Translations under genes and position numbers: made by a program
Shown here: in pieces, positions 43,001 through 53,395 of the stretch
Numbering within the stretch: position 1 is the first letter of the stretch
How the letters are laid out: each line of letters starts with the position of its first letter
Notes under the pieces: model-generated
The model's input: only the letters and a program-made list of their open reading frames with translations
Told to the model about the DNA's origin: nothing
Databases searched by the model: none
Assembly: GCA_033439795.1 (NCBI GenBank)
Contig: JAUTDP010000003.1
Span: 372,001-436,000 of the forward strand
DNA: 64,000 nucleotides
Reading direction: 5' to 3'
From: Sordaria brevicollis
Taxonomy: Eukaryota; Ascomycota; Sordariomycetes; Sordariales; Sordariaceae

Positions 43001-46000
43001 AACAAATACTGTACGAGCAAAAGGCTGCCATTTTCGTGATGGCTTTCTCAATAGCCATCAAAACCCATCACAACCGAGGTCGAGATCCTTCCAATCCAGC
43101 CTCATCCTTCGACCTTACTGGCACATCCAATTCTGTCTTGCCGCGGCTCGCAAGCTTCAGCCAATTCTTGTATGTATATGTGAGTTGAGCACACCACAAT
43201 GGCTGCACGCGGAGATCCTTTCGCAAGCCTGGCGAGATTAATCACAACATGTTTCGATATTTGGTGTGCTTGGTATGAGTCGCCAAGTCGAAGGGATGCC
43301 AATTATCTGAAAGAGCGAGTAACGCCCATATTCTTGGCTTCCCCAAGAAATTGGATCCTAAACAGAATAGCTTGCGAATGAGGAATGAGAAGACGGAACC
43401 ACTCAAAAACAAATGCAAAGAAAAGGGCAAAGAAAATAAGACGGGAGGAAGAGAGGGGTCACATTCACATAAGGAAGAAGCGAGAACGGAACAAGGCCGC
43501 TTTTCAGGAAACCCTCCCCGCTGCACACCATCATGCAGCCACTACCGAGCGAGCCTTATGAGATGTGATGTTTCTGACTTTCTGGGGGCCTGGCAGCCCA
43601 TGTGCCAGAGAGAGAGAAGAGAGATGCGATGAAGCACAGCAGGACGGAAAGTGATTGTCATGTCGGTGTCACTGTGGGAGTCAGCGCTCTGCATTCCTTC
43701 TTCCGAGAATTCTCTCACGTCGGACGGGGCATGGGAGGAACCACGACAAGAAGGAAGAGAACAAAGAAACTGACTGATCACACGAGATTTCATTCCATTC
43801 CATCCTTGCCTGGCTTCCTCGTGGGAAATCTGCCACCATCTGCCATCTGCCCGCCCGCCCAGGCCCGCTGTGCTCTGTACAGTAGCCTAGCGAGCGTGCG
43901 AGCCCAAGAAAATCTGTGGAACCATTTCCCCGGATTTTCCCATTGACGAATCGGACGTTCTCTTCGAAAACGGTTTAAGCTCTATCGTGGCGGACCTGGC
44001 GGACTCAGCTCGTTGGGTCATCCGACATGGTCCCCAATTCCCAAAGGCCTCGCAGCCGGTCAAGACTCGTATAGCTCCAACATTACTGGACGAGAGCGCA
44101 AAAGCCAAGTCTAGAATTTCCAAGACTCTCGTTACCCCAAATTCCATACAAGCTTCGGAAATTTGTACAGAAACGGTAAAGGACGCGAAATACCAAGCCG
44201 CTTTCTTATTTGCCGCCTCAAACGTGTTGCTCCTCCGCTCCTCCTCACGGTTTTCTGCTGTCTGTATCTCCCTTGTCCTGGCCCTTTGCGTCGGAGTGTC
44301 CCCCCCCTGCCCCCTTGTCAGTTGTTGTCAGAAACAAGCGGAGCCTATCATAATCCGGGGAAGTGGATTTGGAGCTTAGAGGTTGGCAAAAGATCCCAGA
44401 TCACGCTAGTCTGTTACAACCCAAGCCTGTCAAACTAACCTCGGAATAGTTAAGCTTTCGTTTTCTTTTGTTTACCCCAACTTGAAGGCAAAATCTGGGG
44501 TAAGTCGGCACTTACCTTCCCTCGTCCGCTCTTTCTTCACTTCTCTCCAGCGTCAGTGCTAGCTCCTCGAACCAGTTCATGCCATTCACAACATCATTCA
44601 CAACATGCTGTTCAGCTAAACTCTCACCGCAAAAAGCCCAATTGGGCCAAACCAAACCCTTGAAAAGTCCCCTAGAAAAAACAACTAAACCAAAAAGGCT
44701 TCATACATATCCCCTTTTTCCATTCCTCTCCCCAGACCAGACCGACAAGGCTCGGATCAACCCCTGGATGCAACCTTTACGAAACCGACACTGGCCTAGG
44801 TTCAAGAAAAATGGTGACGTGTGGAGGTAGGGGAGTCTAGGGAGTCTAGGGTAGAGGTATCCGCCTCCTTGGACACACCACCTCTTTGGCGTGCGGGGGA
44901 GGAAAGTCTTGGCTTTACAGCGCCCAACAATGAACGAAAGAGGGAGGGGAGAGGGGCGGGGATCTTCTTTAGGTTTAACACGGGTCTGGATTTCCAGAGC
45001 AGAGCAGAGGAGAGGAAGAGCTTGCGAGCTAGCTAGTCCTAGGGTAATGTAGCTGGGCTATCTGTTGGAGAGAGGCAAGGAGAGGAGAGGGGAGGGGGGA
45101 ATCCTAGGAAAGAAGACTACCAGCCAACCAACCACAAAAACCAACCATTGAGGGCGTGGTCCAAGATAAGCCAAGCAAAAAGATGGCGCGCTTGTCAGTG
45201 AAAAATGAAATGTGGACCTCGGTTTAGTTTTCTTGTTGATGGTGTGTGGGTGGTGGTAGGTTGGGGTCTGTGGTCTGGCTGGTTCTTGTCTGTTGTTCTT
45301 GTCTTGTCTATTGAGAGGAGCCGGAGTTGTAGGAGAAAGAAGATGGATTGTGATGGTGGTTGAGGGAGGGGGAAAAAAGAAGATATAAGAGCATGATGAT
45401 TGCCTTCTCGGACTGTTTTTGTTTTCGAGATATCAGGGTCTTTTGGGAGTTCACTTGAGGATAAGCACGAAGAAGTCTCAAAGTCGTACTTTGTTTTGCC
45501 AACTCACACACAGACGACACTATCTTCACCTTGTGTCGCCTTCCAAACCTACCTAGCTAGCTTCTCTTTATCTTGTCGCCCCCTTTTTTTCTTCTCCTCA
45601 ACCTTGTCCTTCCCCAGGCCATACCAGCCAACCAGCCTCTTCCTCACCCCACTCACCCACCGGATTCCCTTCTCCAACGGTTCGGTACATCTCCCGGCAG
45701 CCTCTCCCCGCATTGTAACCTGGCTTGTCCTGCGTTGCCGACCCTGTCCTGCGCAGCCCTTCCAAGTTCGGACGGGACCACGCCAGATCGATTCTCGAGG
45801 AGGCTCATAAACATTAATCCCCCCATCCTCCTCCGACTCACTTGACCTTTACCTATCCCACCTCACCTCCTTAACGGGTTTCCCTTTCTTCCCGTCTTAT
45901 ACCTCTTATACCCCCCTTCCTCCCACCTCTCCTCTTTCCCACTCTTTGGTCCTTGACTCTTGAGTGTCCTCCTCTCTTCCACCTCCTCCCCTTTACCTCG

Positions 46001-46059
46001 GATCTCTCAACTCAACCACCACCACTCAACCCACCCGGCCTCACTCACCACAAGTCAAC
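43001..46059. promoter_or_regulatory. long intergenic region upstream of the MFS transporter
   Basis: 3 kb without a supported gene. Short frames (43,200-44,450) lack codon bias and recognisable motifs. A small tandem of GGGAGTCTA words lies at about 44,833-44,852. The last 500 bp are strongly pyrimidine-rich, consistent with the transporter leader. Confidence 0.4.
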
Positions 46060-47773
46060 ATGGCCACCAACACCTACCCCCCCGGAGGTGACCCCCCCGC
46101 GGGAGCCCTCGACATCGAAACCAAAGCCTCAGCCTACCACTCCGAAAAGGCACCCTCGGCCTCGGGCGCCGCCTCGGACGACATTGCCCCCCACGTCTCC
46201 GACGACAAGGCGGTGCAGCACGCCCGCCCGGAAGACTTCAACATGACGCCCGAGGACGAGAAGCGCATCAAGCGGCACATCGACCGGCGCCTCGTCATGA
46301 CGGTCGGCGCCATGTACTGCGTCTCGCTCATGGACAGAACCAACCTGGGCGCCGCCAACATCGCCGGCATGTCCAAGGAGCTGATGCTGATTGACAACCG
46401 GTACTCGATCGTTTCGCTGGTTTTCTTCGTTACGTATGTGCTGTTCCAGCCGCCGTCGACGGTGATTTGCAGGAAGATTGGGCCGAGGATTCACATGAGC
46501 GCGTTGACGGTTTTGTGGGGGAGTGTGATGATTGGGATGGGGTTTGTGGAGAATTGGGGACAACTGGCGGCGTTGAGGGTGGTGCTTGGTGTGCTTGAGG
46601 CTGGTGAGTTATTCCCTGAAGTGATGATGGTGAAACGATGAGGTAAAAGTGCTGACGACGACGACAAATAGGTTTCTTCCCCTCCTGCGTCTACCTCCTC
46701 TCCACCTGGTACACCCGCTACGAAGTCGGCAAGCGTAACTCGGTCTTCTACCTCACCGGCTGCGTCGCCTCCGCCTTCGCCGGCATCCTGGCCTACGGCC
46801 TGATGCAAATGGACGGCCTGGCCTCGCTCACCGGCTGGCGCTGGATCTTCATCATCGAGGGTATCCTGACCTGCGTGCTCGGCATCGCCGGCTACTGGCT
46901 CCTGGTCGACTTCCCCGACTCCCCCCGCAAGACCTGGTCCTTCCTCTCCGCCCGCGACCGCGAGTGGGTGTGCGCCCGCGTGCAAGCCGACCGCGGCGAC
47001 GTCGTGGCCCAGCCCTTCGTCCTATCCAAGTACCTCTCCTGCGGCCTTGACTGGAAGGTGTGGGCCTACGCCATGATCTTCTTCAACACCACCACCATCT
47101 CCTACGCGCTCTCCTTCTTCCTGCCCGTCATCCTGAACACGGGCATGGGCTTCAACATCGCCGAAGCGCAGTGCCTCGTCGCCCCTCCTTATGCCTTCGC
47201 CGGCTTCGTCATGTTCGGCGGCGCCTGGCTCGGCGACCGCTATCGCATCCGCGGCCCCATCGTCGCCGCCAACGCTCTGCTTGCCATTATCGGTCTGCCC
47301 ATCATGGGCTTCGCTGCTAGCGCCAAGGTCCGCTATTTCGGTGTCTTCCTCGTCACCGCCGGCGCCAACGCCAACGTGCCTGCTACCATGAGCTACCAGG
47401 CGAACAACATCCGCGGCCAGTGGAAGCGCGCGTTCTGCAGTGCTACCTTTGTGTCGTTTGGCGGTATCGGCGGTATCGCTGGCTCGCTGGTCTTCAGAGA
47501 GCAGGATAAGTTGACGGGCTACAAGCCCGGTCTTTATGCGTGCATTGCGACGAGCTTGTTGACGCTTGTTCTTGTCGCGTGCTTGTCGGTGGCGTTCTGG
47601 AGGGAGAACAAGAAGGCCGAGAGGGGCGAGAAGGAGCTTGAGGCTGATGATGTGAGTACCACCTATCCTATCCTATCCGTACACGTTTGTGGTCGGTCAC
47701 CTAAAATATGTTGCTGACAATACTGCTTTCTTAACAGGATGATGCCCAGCCTGGATTCCGCTACACCTTCTAA
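46060..47773 (+). CDS. MFS transporter of the allantoate permease (Dal5/Tna1) family
   Basis: Exons 46060-46603, 46672-47651 and 47738-47773 (introns GTGAGT, 68 and 86 bp) encode 519 residues; the last exon adds only DDAQPGFRYTF. The N-terminal 65 residues are cytosolic, followed by DEKRIKRHIDRRLVMTVGAMYCVSLMDRTNLGAANIAGM, the hallmark start of anion:cation symporter-family members. About 12 hydrophobic segments follow, including VFFVTYVLFQPPSTVICRKIGPR between helices 2 and 3, and GWRWIFIIEGILT. The family carries small organic anions such as allantoate, nicotinate, vitamins or dipeptides into the cell with protons; the substrate here is unknown. The long pyrimidine-rich leader suggests regulated expression but no site can be named. 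Confidence 0.88.
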
Positions 47774-48193
47774 GTTTGCTGCATGTTCTGGGTTGAGTTT
47801 AATGTTAGTAATGATATGATTGATTTGGATGATGATACCAGTTGGGATATGGGGTGCTCAGATGATACCAGTTGGGATATGCAGGTGGCTCAGAGATGAA
47901 TGATTGATCTTGGGATTTTGGAGTTTTTTTTGGGATACCTTAATGAGGGGGTTGTTTTATGATGAGGTAGTAGTGATAGGTGAGGGTATCCTGTTGATAA
48001 GGACAGCAGAGAGGCACTCGACGCTACTAAGCGGGCAAATGAACGAGTACATAACCACATCGAGACATTCCGATTTGCCTTCCTCCGTGACACGCACACG
48101 CACAATCTAACAAAGTGTAAAGTGAAGAAGTCACATACCTAAGATAGTCTTAATTCTCACTTCTCCTCAACTGCCTTTGCCAAACACAAAAAC
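47774..48193. other. convergent intergenic region between the MFS gene and grc3
   Basis: 420 bp of 3' flanks containing a 21-bp duplicated word (listed separately). No gene was seen. Confidence 0.5.
47831..47881 (+). repeat. 21-bp tandem direct repeat, 30-bp period
   Basis: GATGATACCAGTTGGGATAT followed by G occurs at 47831-47851 and again at 47861-47881. The 3' flanks of the two copies are also similar (GTGCTCA and GTGGCTCA). It lies in the MFS 3' UTR and looks like a recent local duplication. Confidence 0.9.
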
Positions 48194-50533
48194 CTACCCC
48201 CTCCTCCCTAAATCCCTCCTTACCCTCCAGACTTTACTCCCCGCCGCCCTTCCCTGGCTCCCATGTAACATCTCGACCCAAGGCTGGGCCTCGGACGTAC
48301 CATCATGTAAAGCCTTCACCCTCTCCCCTTCCGATTTATCTTCAACCTCATCGGCACCAACCGATTCCGCTTCATCACTCTGCTCTCCATCTTGCTCCTC
48401 CTCCTCATCAACCTCCATCTTTGCAACCCCGCCCACCATTAGTTTGCTCTTCGAGGCATTCTTCTCCCACTGTTTCCTGTGCAGATCCTCGGCATACGCC
48501 CAACTCGGTGTATCAAACCGTCCTGCTACCAGAACCAGGTCTTGGTCTTCGGTAGAGGCAAGGAGGGAAGCAGGTAAGGGCGTCAGAAGGTGCAACTCTC
48601 CTCGTTGCACATCGATCCCTCTTACCAGCACCAGGCCTAGCACCCGTGAATGTTGGGGACATAAGGTTTTGCCTTGCGGGTTAGGTAGGTGAGGGATTTG
48701 TTCGCGGGGGGTGTGGCTGATGTTTAACGTTGGTTCCTTCTGCGACTTCAAGTGTTGCTGAGCGGAAGCGGAAGCTGAAGTGGAGGGAGACCGAGACAAA
48801 AGGTCCGGGAATTCCCTAAAAGCACCGACTCGGTCTTCAATCTTGACCAGCGCCAAAATCATCCCGTTTATAGCTTCCGCCAACAAATCGGGCGCAGGCT
48901 GGTGGTCGTAACAGAGGACACCCAAGAAACCAGGACGAGGGCCGCGGTAGCAAACGCGCCAGGGTGGGATGTGGGTGAGTGGTGTTGGACACCAGGTTGG
49001 ACCTGAGTGACCGGCTGGAGAAGAAGAAGTGAGAGAGGAAAAGTTGAGGTGGAAATAGGACATTGTTTGCATTGTGCGCAACTGGAGAGCTGTTCTTCCT
49101 CCTGCTGCAGCTGGAGTAGCCGTGGCATCGACTGAGGAAGATGCTTGAGCTTGTGGTTGTTGACTAGGGAGAGTGACGAAGGGAATCGTCTTCTCTTGGC
49201 AAGCGGCCTTCAGACCGTCGACGGTTTCTTCGGGCCCGTCTTGGGACATGTAGATCACTTCTGTCGGAACGGTCTGGCGGATTAGCTCCGAGAGGATGTC
49301 GAGACCGGTACCTTGAATCCATCCGGGGGTGTTGATGACGAGAGGAAGTTTGTTTAGCGAAGAGTTGGTTTTGTAAGTGTGAAATAGATCGAGGGCGCAG
49401 GCAACGAAGTGGTCTGGGTCGAGACTGGGTGTGACTGAGGCAACGGTATGCGCGCGGAGCTGAGCTGCAGCTGGGTCCAATGTCGGATGGCAGAAAGGAG
49501 GAGAGAGGTTTGGGCTGGTCAGTTTGTTGAAAGATATGACAGAAGGAGGTCCAAACTCGGGCTGACCAGGGTCGAGATCAAGAACAACTACCGGAGCCCA
49601 AGGCTGTCGTGAAACCCCAGAGCCGGTAATCAGGCGGTTGGCCATTAACCGTCCAAAGGTAGACTTTCCGGAGGACTTGGGGCCGCTCAGAAAAACAACA
49701 GGCGTGGCCTTTTTCTTGAAGTCTAGGACGTCCGACAGTTGCCTGTTCCATTCGGCAGGGGAAACCAACTCCTGGATCGTGGCCCTCTTCGGAACGTCAT
49801 CCGAGGTGAAGATGATCTGAAACGTAGAGGCGGCCTTCTTGGCCTGACCTGGCCCAATATCGTCTGCCTCATTCCATAGCTTCCCAAACGCAGGGTTCAA
49901 ACTAGCAAGCTGTCTCAAGCTCCGAGTTCCCGGATGGGGATGCAACTCGATGATAGCATCACTTGTAATGCGGATGACTGGGATAGCATGACACAGAGGA
50001 GCATGAACCCAATGGATAAGGTCCGATTTTGATAAAAAGGCTCCGGCAATGGTAAGCTCGCCTTCGCGGATCTTGATGCCGTAGCTCCCAATGATGACCA
50101 AACGCTCGCCGTCGAGGGGTTTGAGAAGCATGCGACCGTTGGCCTTGGAGTGGATAACATTGGGCTGGTTCAGTCTCGAGGATGAATAGTAGATGATCCT
50201 CCTCCGGCCTGTGGGAAGTGGTTCCGAGAAATGCGGAAACTGGGATTTCACTTGACGGCCTTCATCTCTTCCCTCGGTTGGGAGTTCGTCCTTGGGTCCC
50301 TGCTTCCTCTTTTTTGAACGTGCTGCCGCCGGCTTCTCCTCGACATCGTCTGAAGGCTCCCGTTTCTGAGCCTGTAGGGCCTTTCTGAAGTTTTCCCTCG
50401 TGAAAAAAGACTTGGCTGATGTGTTGCGGTCCAGAATATCGTCCTTCTTGTCGTCGTCGTCGGCATTGGGCGTAGTGGCGGCAGCACTGGCAGCCAGGCC
50501 TAACAGTTTTTGCCGAGCTGCGAATGCACTCAT
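48194..50533 (-). CDS. grc3: polynucleotide 5'-hydroxyl kinase Grc3 (rRNA processing)
   Basis: A single-exon gene of 779 residues. The Clp1/Grc3 fold is shown by the N-terminal beta domain (GERLVIIGSYGIKIREGELTIAGAFL), the P-loop GPKSSGKSTF (residues 284-293), VVVLDLDPGQPEFGPPSVISF (Walker B region), LPLVINTPGWIQGTGLDIL and a C-terminal domain ending near residue 700. Grc3 phosphorylates RNA 5'-hydroxyl ends. With the nuclease Las1 it processes the ITS2 spacer of pre-rRNA in the nucleolus, and it is also linked to Pol I termination. Residues 25-95 are acidic/basic low complexity with nuclear-signal-like RSKKRKQGPK. An acidic insert (about 698-730) precedes the tail. The start MSAFAARQKLLGLAAS is the first ATG. 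It diverges from rpa34 across a shared 945-bp promoter. Confidence 0.95.
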   Translation of the reverse strand: MSAFAARQKLLGLAASAAATTPNADDDDKKDDILDRNTSAKSFFTRENFRKALQAQKREPSDDVEEKPAAARSKKRKQGPKDELPTEGRDEGRQVKSQFPHFSEPLPTGRRRIIYYSSSRLNQPNVIHSKANGRMLLKPLDGERLVIIGSYGIKIREGELTIAGAFLSKSDLIHWVHAPLCHAIPVIRITSDAIIELHPHPGTRSLRQLASLNPAFGKLWNEADDIGPGQAKKAASTFQIIFTSDDVPKRATIQELVSPAEWNRQLSDVLDFKKKATPVVFLSGPKSSGKSTFGRLMANRLITGSGVSRQPWAPVVVLDLDPGQPEFGPPSVISFNKLTSPNLSPPFCHPTLDPAAAQLRAHTVASVTPSLDPDHFVACALDLFHTYKTNSSLNKLPLVINTPGWIQGTGLDILSELIRQTVPTEVIYMSQDGPEETVDGLKAACQEKTIPFVTLPSQQPQAQASSSVDATATPAAAGGRTALQLRTMQTMSYFHLNFSSLTSSSPAGHSGPTWCPTPLTHIPPWRVCYRGPRPGFLGVLCYDHQPAPDLLAEAINGMILALVKIEDRVGAFREFPDLLSRSPSTSASASAQQHLKSQKEPTLNISHTPREQIPHLPNPQGKTLCPQHSRVLGLVLVRGIDVQRGELHLLTPLPASLLASTEDQDLVLVAGRFDTPSWAYAEDLHRKQWEKNASKSKLMVGGVAKMEVDEEEEQDGEQSDEAESVGADEVEDKSEGERVKALHDGTSEAQPWVEMLHGSQGRAAGSKVWRVRRDLGRRG

Positions 50534-51478
50534 TTTGAATTAACTGTGCTCAAGGTTAGTGATCTGAGCATGAGCATGGAAATCGCAAATGGTACCTTCA
50601 AGCAAGAAGACGGGCAGGCATTCACGTGGTTGGACTTGTGTGACTGTCCACGAGTGGTGGTCTTTGGTTGCCATTTCTTCAGTTGGAAAAAGGTTGGGAA
50701 AGTGGTGAAGTTTCCAGCGAGAGACGTACTACGGCGACGAGGCTGCGGTGTGACTAGGTATGCATATAGACACGACTGTTGAACCCGATAATACCGATGA
50801 GAGTATTGTGAATGAGAAACCTCAGATCTATTCGGAGTCAAATGAGCGTTCACAAGTTTGATGAAAAAAGTGAAGTGACAACGATGATGTTCAGAAAAGG
50901 AATCACAGACATCCAAGTTCTAGAGGTATAATTGCACCCTTCACAGTCAACCCTGACCCTGACTGTACTTGGTGAATTCGTTTTATCTTTTGAGAAACGA
51001 CCCTTATCGAGCAACACTTGCCCCACATTCTACCTTTACCATCAACCAATCAAGTGTCCCAATCTCCCAATTTTTCAACCTCGAGCGACCCTTGAATTTG
51101 AGTTCGCAGCACCTTCACTCCACTTTATCAATCCCGCCGCGCATCTGATATTCCAGCGTGTTTAACAACGCGACGAGGATCCTTCTGCTTCTGCATCTTT
51201 TCTGAGCAACACCTGAAGTGACAAGCAAGGGCAAGAACATACAGCGCATTTCCCTTTCTCATCACTGCACAGCACTGAAAAAGCATTTCAGAAGCACATC
51301 AACCCACTATAATATCCAAACCCCACATCACCACCAGGGACATCCATCCCTGCGCATACATAGAGTTGCACTCGATTATTCGACCGCGGCGCCTTTCCGT
51401 CTTCGATACTCGATCCACATAATTTTTCTTCCATCACCACTTTGTTATTTACAGTCCAGATAACCCAAACCGCCCTCC
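50534..51478. promoter_or_regulatory. shared divergent promoter of grc3 and rpa34 with PAC- and RRPE-like words
   Basis: 945 bp between two ribosome-biogenesis genes. GATGAG (PAC core) lies at 50796-50801. AATTTTTC at 51421-51428 is the complement of an RRPE-like GAAAAATT and lies about 50 bp from the rpa34 ATG. Both word types mark ribosome-biogenesis promoters in yeasts; their use here is inferred. Confidence 0.4.
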
Positions 51479-53395
51479 ATGGCTGGTCCTCGCGCACCCA
51501 TCGGAACCCTCTCCCAGCACGCCGAGAACGCTGCTGCCCTCAACCGCAACACCTCCACCAACGTCTTCTCCCAGCAAAAATCACAGCTCAAGTCCAAGAA
51601 GGGCAAGCAACCAGTAGAAGAGAGCGAGAGCGACTCCGATAGTTCATCCTCCAGCGACGGCGACAGCAGCGATAGCGATAGCGACGCCGAACCCAAGACC
51701 ACCGAATCCAACGGCGACTGGACCAGCAAACTGAAAAAGACCAACATGGCTGCGCAAACGAAACCATCCGCCGCCACCACCACCAAGGCCACAGCCTCTC
51801 CCGCTGCGCCCAAGACGGCTGCCGCCGCGAAGGCTAAGCCAGTAGCCACCAATAAGGACCAAGAGTCCTCGTCGTCCGAGTCCGAAGCCGAGTCCGCGTC
51901 TGGATCTGAATCCGAGTCCGACACCGAGTCTGAGTCGGAGGCCGAGCAGAAGAAGCCTGCTGTCACCAAGAAGGCGGAAGAGAAGAAGCCAGTCGCGGCG
52001 CCAGTAGCCAAGAAGGTCGCGGCCAAGAAGGACGAGAGCAGCAGTAGCGAGGAGTCTGGCAGTGAAGAGGAGAGTGGAAGCGGTTCCGAAGATAGCAGCA
52101 GCGACGACGAAGAGGAGGAGAAGAAGACCACCAAGCCTGCGCCCAAGGCTACTACTACTACACCAAAGGCTGCGCCCGCCGCGAAGACAACAAAGCCGGC
52201 TGCTAAGCAACCCACACCCTCCGAGTCATCATCAGAGGAGGAATCAGGTTCTGAGGACAGCGAGAGCGACAGTGAGAGTGAGGAGGAGACGGCACCAAAA
52301 GCCAACACAAGCGCCAAACTTGCGAAGCCCGCCGCCGCCGCCAGCAAGACACCAGAGGCCACCAAGGCCAAGCCAGTTGCCAATGGTACCTCCAAGTCGA
52401 ACGAGATCGTGAGCAAGTCCGACGACGAGTCGTCCGAGGAGGAGTCGGAGTCTGAGTCTGACGAGGAGATGGCTGATGCTCCCCAGCCTAAGGCCGCTCC
52501 CAAGAAGACTTCTGGGTATGTACTGTCGCAAGACTCTTTAGAGATGATATATACAATGCTAACACATCACAGTCCCCAACTCCCCAAGGTCATTGCCCCC
52601 AACTTCCACATGCGCAAAGCCGACGCCAACGCCGACGCCAAGGACGTCGCGCGAACGTTCCAAAAGGCCCAAAGCGAGGGCAAGCAGATCTGGTACTTTA
52701 CCGCGCCCGCCTCCATCCCGATCGAGGTGATCCAGGAGCACGCCCTCCCCTTGTCCAAGATCCAATCCGGCGAGCCCATCATCACCCACAACGGCGCCGA
52801 GTACAACGCCACCCTCGAGGAAGGAACCACTCTCCACTCCATCCAGGTTTTGTTGCCTACCGAGACCGGCGACAAGTACGAGCTCATGAAGCAGCCCATC
52901 GCCCAGGCCCTGCACATCAAGCGCGTCACCCGCCTTAACCCCGCCGCGGCCGCCACCGCCGCCGTTCCTGCTCCCGCGGTCGGTAACGCCCCCCGTCAGC
53001 AACCTGCTGGTCTCAAGGCCCGCTTCTACCCCATCGGCGCTACCCCTACTACAAACGGTACTCCTGCTACCACCGCCGCTGAGTCCGACGTCGAGATGGC
53101 CGACTCTGCCCCCGCCAGCAAGTCAAGCAAGAAGCGCAAGACCACCGAGTCTACTTCCGAGGACGCTGCCGCTCCCGCGAAGAAGGCGAAGAAGACTAAG
53201 GAGCCCAAGGAGCCCAAGGAGAGCAAGACCTCGAAGAAGACTGCTGCTGCTGCCAAGTCCGAGACTCCTATCGCTCCTCCTGCTGTCCCTGCCGCTGCTG
53301 CGGCTGCGGCGGCTGCTAAGAAGACGGTTACGCCCAAGAAGGTGACGCCGATTTTGCCTCCTTCTATTCCCTCTGCTGCTAAGAAGAGCTCTTAG
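51479..53395 (+). CDS. rpa34: RNA polymerase I subunit RPA34.5-like, Ser/Glu/Lys-rich nucleolar protein
   Basis: Exons 51479-52515 and 52573-53395 (57-bp intron, GTATGT, TGCTAAC, ACAG) encode 619 residues. The first 345 residues alternate acidic Ser/Glu/Asp blocks with Lys/Pro/Ala blocks, the layout of SRP40/Nopp140-type nucleolar proteins. Residues about 347-480 form the A34 domain: SPQLPKVIAPNFHMRKAD, KQIWYFTAPASIPIEVIQEH, SGEPIITHNGAEYNATLEEG and SIQVLLPT, matching the Pol I A34.5 family that pairs with A49 to promote transcription of rDNA. The tail is Ala/Lys-rich. The intron has no stop and a length divisible by three, so retention would add 19 residues. The frame stops at TAG 53393-53395 but then runs open for 62 more codons of Lys/Glu-rich sequence (see findings). 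Confidence 0.82.
   Translation: MAGPRAPIGTLSQHAENAAALNRNTSTNVFSQQKSQLKSKKGKQPVEESESDSDSSSSSDGDSSDSDSDAEPKTTESNGDWTSKLKKTNMAAQTKPSAATTTKATASPAAPKTAAAAKAKPVATNKDQESSSSESEAESASGSESESDTESESEAEQKKPAVTKKAEEKKPVAAPVAKKVAAKKDESSSSEESGSEEESGSGSEDSSSDDEEEEKKTTKPAPKATTTTPKAAPAAKTTKPAAKQPTPSESSSEEESGSEDSESDSESEEETAPKANTSAKLAKPAAAASKTPEATKAKPVANGTSKSNEIVSKSDDESSEEESESESDEEMADAPQPKAAPKKTSGYVLSQDSLEMIYTMLTHHSPQLPKVIAPNFHMRKADANADAKDVARTFQKAQSEGKQIWYFTAPASIPIEVIQEHALPLSKIQSGEPIITHNGAEYNATLEEGTTLHSIQVLLPTETGDKYELMKQPIAQALHIKRVTRLNPAAAATAAVPAPAVGNAPRQQPAGLKARFYPIGATPTTNGTPATTAAESDVEMADSAPASKSSKKRKTTESTSEDAAAPAKKAKKTKEPKEPKESKTSKKTAAAAKSETPIAPPAVPAAAAAAAAAKKTVTPKKVTPILPPSIPSAAKKSS

Noticed and set aside
51445..52503. 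352-codon Ser/Leu-rich frame antisense to rpa34
   Set aside because: Complement of Ser/Glu/Lys codon runs; no motif and no promoter context.
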